Source: DASYSL01 sp036003365 (GTDB taxonomy: Bacteria; Eisenbacteria; RBG-16-71-46; DASYSL01). Taken from it: DNA of 11,846 nt. The stretch spans positions 1 to 11,846 of the forward strand of contig DASYSL010000133.1 in assembly GCA_036003365.1 (NCBI GenBank), given 5' to 3'. Positions 6,529-11,846 of this stretch are shown in pieces. The position numbers were made by a program, and so were the translations under genes. The notes below the pieces were generated by a model. The model was given only the letters and a program-made list of their open reading frames with translations. It did not search any database and was not told the origin of the DNA. Positions within the stretch are counted from its first letter, which is position 1, and each line of letters opens with the position of its first letter.

Positions 6529-7904
6529 GAAAGGGACTGCAGTCTCTGGAGCAGCCGATCGCGGTCGTTGAGCGAGGGATCTTCGAGCACCTCTTCGAGG
6601 AGCGTGCGCAGCACTTGTCCCACCACCGGCCCGGCCGGGACGCCCAGGACTTCCATGACGTCGCGGCCGTCGACCGCCAGCTCGCCGATGGACAAGGGCG
6701 CCCGCGAGGCGCGCACGGCCTCGATGCGGACCTTGAGCTGGTCGATCGAGGAGCCGTCCGAGCCCACGCCCGTGCCCAGGATGTCGGCGCGTCGCAGATC
6801 GAACAGATCGTCGAGGTGATCCCAGCCCACACGCTTGAGGAAGCGCCGCACGGCGGCATCGGTCCACTCGGGCTTGTAGTCGAAGAGGTGCTCGCGCACC
6901 AGGAGCACGATGGCGTCGCGCTCGGCCCGCGGGAAGCGCAGGCGCTCGAGCATCTTTTCGGTGATCTCGGCCCCCGCCTGAGGATGGCCGTAGAAGGTGC
7001 CTTGACCATCGTCCTTCTCGGCGCGCGTCGCCGGCTTGCCGAGGTCGTGACACAGCGCCGCCCAGCGCACGCGGAAGCGCGGCTCGGCGTGGCGCAGCGT
7101 CTCGAGCGTGTGGCGATAGACGTCGTGCGCGTGATATCGGTTCTGCGTCACGCCGATGCAGGCCACGAGCTCCGGCAAGGCGATGCGCAGGAGTCCCGCC
7201 GCCTGCAGCGTGTCGAGGCCGCGATCGGGCGCGTCGCCCAGGATGAGGCGCGTCAGCTCGTCGCGGACGCGCTCGGCGGAAACTTTGGGAAGGAGCGGCG
7301 CCACACCCGGGAGAGCGGCGAGGGTGGCCGGCTCGATCTCGAAGCCACGGGTCGAGACCAGGCGAGCCGCGCGCATGGCGCGCAACGCGTCTTCGCGCAA
7401 GCGCGCCTTGGGATCTCCGACCGCGCGCAGGATGCCGGCGCGCAGATCGGCCACGCCGCCGACTTCGTCGACGATGCGGTGCGCGGCGGCGTCATAGGCG
7501 AGCGCGTTGACGGTGAAGTCGCGACGCAGGAGATCGGCGGAGAGATCGTCGGTGAAGGAGACGTGATCGGGATGACGCGCGTCCGTGTAGGCGCCCTCGG
7601 TGCGGAAAGTCGTGATCTCGACCGCCCCGCCGTCGATGGGCAGGGTCACCGTGCCGTGCTCGATGCCCGTGGGCACCGAAGCCGGGTAGATCTTCATCAC
7701 CTGATCCGGCGTGGCGGCGGTGCCCAGGTCCCAGAGGGCCGTCGGGGCCAAACCCAACAAAGCGTCGCGCACGCCCCCGCCGACGAAGACCGTGCGATAG
7801 CCGTGGCGCGCCAGGCCCCGGGCCACTTCCAGAGCGGGCTCCGGAATGCGGCTCGCCACGGCATCCTCGGGCGGCTCGGCGATCGCAAAACGATCCGTGG
7901 TCAC
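6525..7904 (-). CDS. cca: CCA-adding enzyme / tRNA nucleotidyltransferase with HD domain
   Basis: This polymerase-beta-superfamily nucleotidyltransferase builds or repairs the 3' CCA end of tRNAs; poly(A) polymerase I is the close relative. Visible motifs (numbering from GTG 7904): TVFVGGGVRDALLG (38-51), VEITTFRTEGAYTDAR, DLLRRDFTVNALAYD, the head/neck motif DLRAGILRAVGDPKARLREDALR, an ERVRDELTRLILG segment, and a C-terminal HD-type domain with ALCHDLGKPATR. The catalytic DxD is abnormal: the family reads P-x-D-W-D-L-A-T, whereas here residues 54-62 read PTALWDLGT, leaving only the second Asp (7728-7730). The start is uncertain. GTG 7904 has AGGAG only 3 nt away; GTG 7859 has GAGG at 5 nt and gives a more typical N-terminus (ASRIPEPALEVARGL). 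It heads the housekeeping gene run. Confidence 0.92.
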   Translation of the reverse strand: MTTDRFAIAEPPEDAVASRIPEPALEVARGLARHGYRTVFVGGGVRDALLGLAPTALWDLGTAATPDQVMKIYPASVPTGIEHGTVTLPIDGGAVEITTFRTEGAYTDARHPDHVSFTDDLSADLLRRDFTVNALAYDAAAHRIVDEVGGVADLRAGILRAVGDPKARLREDALRAMRAARLVSTRGFEIEPATLAALPGVAPLLPKVSAERVRDELTRLILGDAPDRGLDTLQAAGLLRIALPELVACIGVTQNRYHAHDVYRHTLETLRHAEPRFRVRWAALCHDLGKPATRAEKDDGQGTFYGHPQAGAEITEKMLERLRFPRAERDAIVLLVREHLFDYKPEWTDAAVRRFLKRVGWDHLDDLFDLRRADILGTGVGSDGSSIDQLKVRIEAVRASRAPLSIGELAVDGRDVMEVLGVPAGPVVGQVLRTLLEEVLEDPSLNDRDRLLQRLQSLS

Positions 7905-8267
7905 ATGCTCCTCATGGTGTTCCTGATCGCGTCCGCCTCCCTCGCGCACGCGCAATCGGCGACTCCCGACTCTAGCCGCGCCGACGAGCCGGCGCTAGCC
8001 AATCACACGTTCTGGCTGCCGCGCACGCAGGAGGGCTCGCTCCTCCGCGAAGACCGCTTCCAGCACGCCACGCTCTCGGCGAGCCTCGTGATTGGCGCCT
8101 CGTGCGCCGGGGCGGAGGACGGGCAGGCCGCCGGAGCCGTGCTCTCGGTCGGTGTGCTCAAGGAGATCTTCGACTGGCGCAAAGGCTCGGGGGCGAGCCG
8201 GCTCGATCTCCTGGCCGATGTCCTCGGGGTGGGTCTCGGCCTCTTGATCGTCAACACGACCCGGTGA
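7905..8267 (+). CDS. Small exported YfiM/DUF2279-like protein
   Basis: This is the only plus-strand gene, 120 residues. MLLMVFLIASASLAHAQ is a clear signal peptide with cleavage probably after AHA (residue 16). The mature part contains DRFQHATLSASLVIGASC (50-67), LSVGVLKEIFDWRKGSGASR (80-99) and DLLADVLGVGLGLLIV (101-116). The pattern D-x-x-x-H, K-E-x-x-D, D-x-x-x-D-x-x-G with two hydrophobic helices resembles YfiM-type periplasmic proteins and VanZ-like helices; the biochemical role of that family is not established. The start is ATG 7905 or ATG 7914; neither has a Shine-Dalgarno, but the signal peptide fixes the region. Its start directly abuts the opposite-strand CCA gene start. It ends at a strong terminator shared with the convergent lipoprotein gene. 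Confidence 0.78.
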   Translation: MLLMVFLIASASLAHAQSATPDSSRADEPALANHTFWLPRTQEGSLLREDRFQHATLSASLVIGASCAGAEDGQAAGAVLSVGVLKEIFDWRKGSGASRLDLLADVLGVGLGLLIVNTTR

Positions 8268-8268
8268 C

Positions 8269-8309
8269 AAAAAAAGAAAGCCCGCCCGGCGGGCGAGCTT
8301 TCTTTCGTG
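8269..8309. terminator. Bidirectional intrinsic terminator between convergent genes
   Basis: AAAGAAAGC (8273-8281) and GCTTTCTTT (8297-8305) are perfect inverted repeats flanking a GC-rich core, with CCCG/CGGG pairing around a short loop. An A-run precedes and a T-rich arm follows, so an RNA hairpin with a U-rich 3' side forms on either strand. It begins 1 nt after the plus-strand gene stop (8267) and ends 17-20 nt from the minus-strand gene stop (8326). Confidence 0.9.
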
Positions 8310-8325
8310 CGCCAATGCGAATGCT

Positions 8326-8772
8326 TCAGGGCGTGGGTCCGCCGCCCTTGCCGCCGCCGCTGCTGTTGGCGTCCGCGCTCGGCGGCGAGTTCTGGCCCGA
8401 AGCGATCGCCAGGCCGCCCGCGACCGCGCCCGCGGCCAGCGTCCACAGGCCCGCGCGCTTCCAGTTGCGCTTCTTGACCGTGAGCTCCTCGATGTCGGCG
8501 AAGGCGAGATGGACGGCCTTCTGCTCCTCGACGGTCTGGATCTCGCCGCCCTCGAGGAACACCGTGCGCTCTTCGTTGGCGTAACCCGAGAGCGAGTCGC
8601 CCCGCACGCTGGCGAGGTCGAATTGATAGACCTCGCCCGTCTTGGTGCGGACGTGCGCGTCCTTCAATGTCCCGAGACTCGCGGCCTGATTTTGGGGAAC
8701 TTGGACCATCTGGCTGCAGCCGGTCGTGGCAATCAAGAATGAACCGGCGAGCAGCATGCGAAGAACCTTCAC
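8326..8772 (-). CDS. Small predicted lipoprotein of unknown function
   Basis: The protein has 148 residues. VKVLRMLLAGSFLIATTGC is a lipoprotein signal peptide with Cys19 as the likely lipidated residue; TTGC is a permissive rather than ideal lipobox. A beta-rich region follows: GTLKDAHVRTKTGEVYQFDL (34-53), SVRGDSLSGYANEERTVFLE and HLAFADIEELTVKKRNWKR. The pattern 'modifier of a quantity, residue D-S-L-x-G, final I-x-x-L-x-V-x-K' is common in unnamed envelope proteins of FCB-type bacteria. A hydrophobic Gly/Ala helix (about 107-126) and a Gly/Ser/Pro tail (KGGGPTP) end it. I start at GTG 8772 because AGGAGG lies 6 nt upstream and the signal peptide begins there; the reading frame extends to 9012 but that part is not protein-like. 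It has its own promoter. Function unknown. Confidence 0.82.
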   Translation of the reverse strand: MKVLRMLLAGSFLIATTGCSQMVQVPQNQAASLGTLKDAHVRTKTGEVYQFDLASVRGDSLSGYANEERTVFLEGGEIQTVEEQKAVHLAFADIEELTVKKRNWKRAGLWTLAAGAVAGGLAIASGQNSPPSADANSSGGGKGGGPTP

Positions 8773-8797
8773 GAATTCCTCCTGCCCGGCTGCGAAA

Positions 8798-8826
8798 AGA
8801 GTAGCAAGGCGGCTGACGAGCGGCAA
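8798..8826 (-). promoter_or_regulatory. Promoter of the lipoprotein gene
   Basis: On the minus strand TTGCCG (8826-8821) and TACTCT (8803-8798) are separated by exactly 17 nt, with TGC immediately before the -10 (extended -10). Matches to consensus are modest (4 of 6 and 3 of 6). It lies 26 nt upstream of the GTG at 8772 and is followed by a strong AGGAGG ribosome binding site. Confidence 0.5.
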
Positions 8827-8883
8827 TCCCTTGGATGCAGCCCAGATAGGCTCGGCAAAGCGGCGGCTCCTAGGCCCGGGGCG

Positions 8884-8903
8884 AACGCGCGTTAACGCGC
8901 GTT
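8884..8903. repeat. Tandem 10-bp palindrome AACGCGCGTT x2
   Basis: AACGCGCGTT occurs twice head to tail. Each unit is a perfect palindrome and so is the 20-bp whole. It lies about 60 bp upstream of the lipoprotein promoter, a place suited to a dimeric regulator's operator, or it could form a hairpin in RNA. Confidence 0.7.
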
Positions 8904-8954
8904 GAGGGACCATAAAGGCCACCCTACCTCCCGCTGACCGCTCCATCCCTTCCA

Positions 8955-9040
8955 CGGCATGCAACTGGTCACCTGACGAAATTGGACCAATCACATGCCG
9001 TGCGGCATGCAAGTGGTCACTCGCCGAAGTTTGACCACTT
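8955..9040. repeat. Two direct 38-bp repeats with internal inverted arms, possibly insertion-sequence end remnant
   Basis: Copy 1 (8955-8992) and copy 2 (9003-9040) agree at 30 of 38 positions by hand alignment; both start CGGCATGCAA. Each contains TGGTC and GACCA arms; in copy 2 they extend to AAGTGGTC/GACCACTT (8 bp). Between them CATGCCG-TG-CGGCATG forms another inverted repeat. Multiple TGGTCA/GACCA repeats recall the repeated termini of IS21-type elements, but no transposase is present and the identification is inference. Confidence 0.6.
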
Positions 9041-9055
9041 GTTGGGTGTCGGTCC

Positions 9056-11320
9056 TTACTCCGCAGGGCGCGTACGGGCTAGTTCGGTGACGAGCTTCGC
9101 CAGAGCTTCGAGATCGCGCAGGTCTGCCGTCTCGACCTGCGTATGCGAGTAGCGCAGGGGCCACCCAAGCGGAACGTTGACCGAACCTCGGGCGGCGAAC
9201 GGTTGGCCGTCGTTGCCGCCGCTGGTCACGCCGAACTGCAGCGGAATGAAATGCTCTGCGGCAAGGCGTCTCACGGCATCGACCGCCTTCTTCGGTGCCG
9301 CGCTGCCGGTGTCGACAGCGCGAATGACGCAGCCCTTGCCGAGCTTGGCATCCGCGTATCGCTGATCTTCGAGCGGCGTGTCGCTTGAGACAAAGGTATC
9401 GACGGCGTGCACAATCGGCGGCAGCTCCCCCGCCGCCAGAAGATCATCGGAGAGTTTCTCGGCGCCAACGAGGCCCGTTTCCTCCTGCACCGTGAACGCG
9501 AACAGCACGCAGCCATCCTTGGGCGCGCGTTCGTGCGCCAGTTGACGAAGCGCAAGAATCAGCGCCGTGCACCCGAACCGGTCGTCGAGCGATCGCCCCG
9601 CGACGCGGTGCTCGCCCAGGCGCGCGAGCGATTTGATCACCGTGATGTTCTTACCGAGCCAGGCTTGCGACTCCGTCTCATTCCGGTTAGCAGGGTCGAT
9701 TCGTACGTCCGCTTCCGCGAGCGGCTTGAACCCCGCCGGAGCGACACGATGTCTATCGGACAGAGGGGAGTCGATCGTGGGTCTCGGACGAACCAGATAG
9801 TCCCCGCGCGGGGCGACAACAGCGAACCCGGGGGTTGGGCCCGACGAACGGACGATCTCCCCTTCGTAGAGCCAATCGTAAAACCCACCCTTCTTCTCAA
9901 CCCTCAATCGTCCCAGGGAATCGACGCCCCTCACGTGGTAGCCGATTTCGTCCATATGAGCCATGAAGGCCGAGCGCGGCTTACCCTTCCCCCAGCGCAC
10001 GATCACGTTGCCATGGGAATCCACGGCAGGCTTCAGACTCCTTGGGATCAACTTCAAAACGGAGTCGCGAACTTCAGCCTCATCCTCCGAAACACCTTGG
10101 GCTTGAACGAGAGGACGCAGCACGTTCCATGTTTCATCGTGTTGTTTGGCTAGCGAAAACGTGGGAGGCCAAGCGGTCGAAGGCACGACAGGGTTTGCGG
10201 GGATTCCTCCGGGTTCGAATGTCAGGCTTTGGGGCGCTCCTCCGGCCAAATCGCTCGCTAGACCCATTCCTGCCTCAGCAGTCTTGCCGCGGTAGTCAGC
10301 CAATTCTCCGGGACTACCAGGATAGGCGGTGACTAGGCCCCATTCGATCGTCTGGATCCCAGCGCGATCGAGCGCTGCTGCCACTGGGTCCGGTCGCCCG
10401 GTCTCAGAGTGCGCGCTCATCCAAGATGCCCATTTGGCTGCGAGGGCTTTCGTAGAGTCAGTTGCGCCACCCACAGCAAAAACATTGAGAGGGTAAGACC
10501 AGAGATCGCGCGGACGAGTTTTCTCCGAATCGGAAGTAGAAGGGACATAGGGCGAGACAACAACAGCAAGATCCGGCTTCAAAGCTCGCGCGAGAACCTC
10601 GGCCCCTCGTCCCGAAGCCGAGCCCTGTGCAACCCAGGCCAGTACGACACTTCCTCTCAAAGGTCCTACCCGCGAGAATCCGCGATCTCCGCGAAGAGTC
10701 TTTGCCAAGACAAGAGCAATTTCGCAGGCACCCACCGTTCCCGCGCCAGGACCAGCCAAGCGCGGCGATTGTGGAACCGTTCCACCTTTGCCGAATTCAT
10801 ACGTCCCGGGACCCACCTGACTCACCACACACAGATTCTCAATCCTCATCGCCCTTGCTTCCTTGTCGTTCTCGGCGCCAACGTCGACATAGATGTCGTC
10901 GACCGTGGCTTCGGGGATCGGCACGTCATCGCCACGACGGAAGTGAGTGTTGGGAGCCGCCACGACGCCAGGCAACACGCGTCCATCGGTCGTCGTCACG
11001 AAGACGCGGCGGCCAATCTGAAATTGATCCCAGAGCAACGACGGCGACGAGCCTTGGTTCTGCACGCGCAGATATCCATCGGGCGTGATCGAAGTGACGA
11101 AGTAGGCGGGGACATCGCGCCGAACGGCAACTAACGTCAGCGGCCGGCCAGAGCCAAAACGAACGATCTCGTTCCCGAACGCATCGGTTTCAATCGGCAC
11201 GCCGCGAGGTACCAAAGAGGAATCGGGATCGCTGGTGGGCGCCATCGGCAGGCCGGCCATCGCGGGCGCGGCCCCGAGTGCGAGAAGAACGAAGACGAGG
11301 CGGATGCCTCGGGAGATCAC
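9056..11320 (-). CDS. Secreted tandem M42-type aminopeptidase: degenerate N-domain plus intact catalytic C-domain
   Basis: The protein has 754 residues. ISRGIRLVFVLLALGAAPAMA is a signal peptide (cleavage near residue 22), so it works outside the cytoplasm. Residues ~45-260 have an M42 layout (ETDAFGNEIVRFGSG, DGYLRVQN, VDDIYVDVGAENDKEAR, GACEIALVLAKTLR) but lack the metal ligands: VAVRRDVPAY replaces AHMDE, LAGPGAGTVG replaces LDDRFG, and WVAQGSASG replaces the Glu-Glu. Residues ~395-745 form a second M42 domain with every ligand: H455 (AHMDEIGYHV), D579-D580 (SLDDRFGC), E613-E614 (VQEETGLVGAE), D641 (AVDTF), H726 (YSHTQVETAD). M42 enzymes are dinuclear metal aminopeptidases cleaving N-terminal residues from peptides. 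The start GTG 11320 overlaps the upstream TGA (GTGA). The gene is more AT-rich than its neighbours. Confidence 0.92.
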   Translation of the reverse strand: MISRGIRLVFVLLALGAAPAMAGLPMAPTSDPDSSLVPRGVPIETDAFGNEIVRFGSGRPLTLVAVRRDVPAYFVTSITPDGYLRVQNQGSSPSLLWDQFQIGRRVFVTTTDGRVLPGVVAAPNTHFRRGDDVPIPEATVDDIYVDVGAENDKEARAMRIENLCVVSQVGPGTYEFGKGGTVPQSPRLAGPGAGTVGACEIALVLAKTLRGDRGFSRVGPLRGSVVLAWVAQGSASGRGAEVLARALKPDLAVVVSPYVPSTSDSEKTRPRDLWSYPLNVFAVGGATDSTKALAAKWASWMSAHSETGRPDPVAAALDRAGIQTIEWGLVTAYPGSPGELADYRGKTAEAGMGLASDLAGGAPQSLTFEPGGIPANPVVPSTAWPPTFSLAKQHDETWNVLRPLVQAQGVSEDEAEVRDSVLKLIPRSLKPAVDSHGNVIVRWGKGKPRSAFMAHMDEIGYHVRGVDSLGRLRVEKKGGFYDWLYEGEIVRSSGPTPGFAVVAPRGDYLVRPRPTIDSPLSDRHRVAPAGFKPLAEADVRIDPANRNETESQAWLGKNITVIKSLARLGEHRVAGRSLDDRFGCTALILALRQLAHERAPKDGCVLFAFTVQEETGLVGAEKLSDDLLAAGELPPIVHAVDTFVSSDTPLEDQRYADAKLGKGCVIRAVDTGSAAPKKAVDAVRRLAAEHFIPLQFGVTSGGNDGQPFAARGSVNVPLGWPLRYSHTQVETADLRDLEALAKLVTELARTRPAE

Positions 11321-11700
11321 AGCGGGTAGAGAATCCGTCCGCAGGATTGGCAGGTGAGGATGCGGTGCGGATCCCTGCTGGCTCCCGTGGGGATCACGCC
11401 CGAGCATCCCAGGCAGATGCGATCCTTCAAGGGCACGAGAGCGCGGCCGGCGTAGCGCTTGGCGGCTGCTTCGTACTGGCGCAGGATGCGCGCTTCGAGC
11501 CCGGCGGCGAGCTGCTGGCGCGCCTCGCGCAGCCCCTCGAGACCCTTCACCTTGAATCCCATGCGCACCGATTCTTGGGCCTGCGAGGGATCCGCCGCGT
11601 CGCGCAGCAGGAGATCGAGATCCTGCAGCAGCACGAGGATGGTCAGCGGGTCGCGGGACGCGGTGGCTTCCTCGGTGGGTTCGGCTTTACGAGAGGGCAT
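11317..11700 (-). CDS. Short C4-type zinc-ribbon protein (DUF164-like)
   Basis: The protein has 127 residues. The C-terminus reads ALVPLKDRICLGCSGVIP, then ILTCQSCGRILYPL: two CxxC knuckles that bind one zinc, typical of the C4-type zinc-ribbon family (DUF164/zf-RING_7), whose members are proposed to bind nucleic acid or protein; their role is not settled. The family usually has a ~180-residue coiled coil before the ribbon, giving ~240 residues; here only a short helical segment remains (LTILVLLQDLDLLLRDAADP and LEGLREARQQLAAGLEARIL). The gene overlaps the upstream EIIA-like gene by 3 codons (14 nt) and its TGA overlaps the M42 start by GTGA, so the three are probably cotranscribed. It is intact; the shortness looks like domain loss rather than a frameshift. 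Confidence 0.9.
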   Translation of the reverse strand: MPSRKAEPTEEATASRDPLTILVLLQDLDLLLRDAADPSQAQESVRMGFKVKGLEGLREARQQLAAGLEARILRQYEAAAKRYAGRALVPLKDRICLGCSGVIPTGASRDPHRILTCQSCGRILYPL

Positions 11701-11846
11701 CGTGGAGGAACCTCTGAAACTCGGGGAACGTGCTTACCCTGTCGAGCGCGGCACGGCGCTCCGGATCGTTGATGGCCTCGACGATGCGACCCAGGAACGG
11801 CAGGTAGCGATTCGGCTGCTCGACCGGCGGCGCCAGGATGAGAAAG
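11687..11846 (-). CDS. PTS EIIA (fructose/nitrogen type) domain protein, C-terminal fragment
   Basis: Only the last 52 residues are in the window: FLILAPPVEQ, then NRYLPFLGRIVEAINDPERR, then STFPEFQRFLHDALS and TAA at 11689-11687. The strand FLILAPP followed by Y-L-x-x-L-x-R-I, N-D-P-E and a final helix matches the C-terminal third of PTS EIIA type-2 domains (PtsN and fructose EIIA), where the strand is F-L-l-l-A-P and the helix h-L-x-x-L-a-x-l. The phosphorylated His would lie upstream, off the right edge. The gene continues beyond the window and overlaps the zinc-ribbon start by 14 nt. Confidence 0.82.
   Translation of the reverse strand, partial: FLILAPPVEQPNRYLPFLGRIVEAINDPERRAALDRVSTFPEFQRFLHDALS

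Larger units (their letters stand above)
8773..9055. other. Noncoding stretch between the M42 protein gene and the lipoprotein gene
   Basis: I see no convincing gene in these 283 bp. From low to high coordinates it holds the lipoprotein ribosome binding site and promoter (to 8826), an unremarkable spacer, a 20-bp tandem palindrome (8884-8903), a spacer without clear structure (8904-8954), and two ~38-bp repeats (8955-9040) ending 15 nt before the M42 stop. Confidence 0.75.

Noticed and set aside
6430..7053. N-terminal extension of the polyprenyl synthase frame
   Set aside because: The upstream residues are an off-frame of cca; family alignment and a promoter at 6499-6528 place the start at 6429.
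3261..8267. Very long plus-strand open frames (for example 3261-4445, 4999-6819, 6615-7904)
   Set aside because: They are antisense to argS, rsfS, the polyprenyl synthase and cca, have low-complexity His/Arg/Glu/Ala-rich composition and no motifs. They arise from GC-rich codon bias. Only the final part from 7905 is a real gene, shown by its signal peptide.
8773..9012. N-terminal extension of the lipoprotein frame
   Set aside because: The extension lacks protein-like composition and covers the promoter and palindrome; a signal peptide with a strong AGGAGG begins at 8772.
1..11846. tRNA or rRNA genes, CRISPR arrays, or a complete mobile element
   Set aside because: I saw no cloverleaf with T-loop signature, no regularly spaced repeats, and no transposase or integrase.

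Overview
The window reads as chromosomal DNA of a high-GC, probably Gram-negative (diderm) bacterium. Two exported proteins have clear signal peptides, one product is a predicted lipoprotein, and core housekeeping genes dominate. The style (GC-rich, FCB-like lipoproteins, an uncultured-lineage feel) would suit a group such as Candidatus Eisenbacteria or a relative. That placement is an impression, not a demonstration. All genes but one lie on the minus strand, so transcription runs mainly from high to low coordinates.

Right end (11846 to 9056): the C-terminal end of a PTS EIIA-type protein overlaps a short C4 zinc-ribbon protein. The zinc-ribbon gene overlaps by GTGA a secreted 754-aa protein with two tandem M42 aminopeptidase-like domains. 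The first M42 domain has lost its metal ligands and the second keeps them all. The M42 gene is more AT-rich than its surroundings. Its 3' side borders about 85 bp of repeats that recall insertion-sequence ends.

Middle right (9055 to 7860): a noncoding stretch with a 20-bp tandem palindrome and a good promoter leads into a small lipoprotein gene. This gene converges, across a strong bidirectional terminator, with the only plus-strand gene, a small exported YfiM-like protein. That gene starts back-to-back with the CCA-adding enzyme gene on the other strand.

Middle (7904 to 2347): a housekeeping run in the order CCA-adding enzyme, trans-polyprenyl diphosphate synthase, ribosome silencing factor RsfS, arginyl-tRNA synthetase, PfkB-family sugar kinase, closed by a hairpin. 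A promoter overlaps the CCA stop codon and would serve the last four genes. Two translation enzymes have altered signature motifs: ArgS has NIVN where HxGH is expected, and the CCA enzyme lacks the first Asp of its catalytic DxD.

Left end (2258 to 1): an uncharacterised two-domain protein, then a GNRA-capped RNA hairpin, then a 27-codon ORF with a near-perfect Shine-Dalgarno, then a membrane-anchored HD-GYP protein (likely a cyclic-di-GMP phosphodiesterase) that runs off the edge. This module is the best candidate for something undescribed: a possible small membrane or signal peptide coupled to cyclic-di-GMP turnover.
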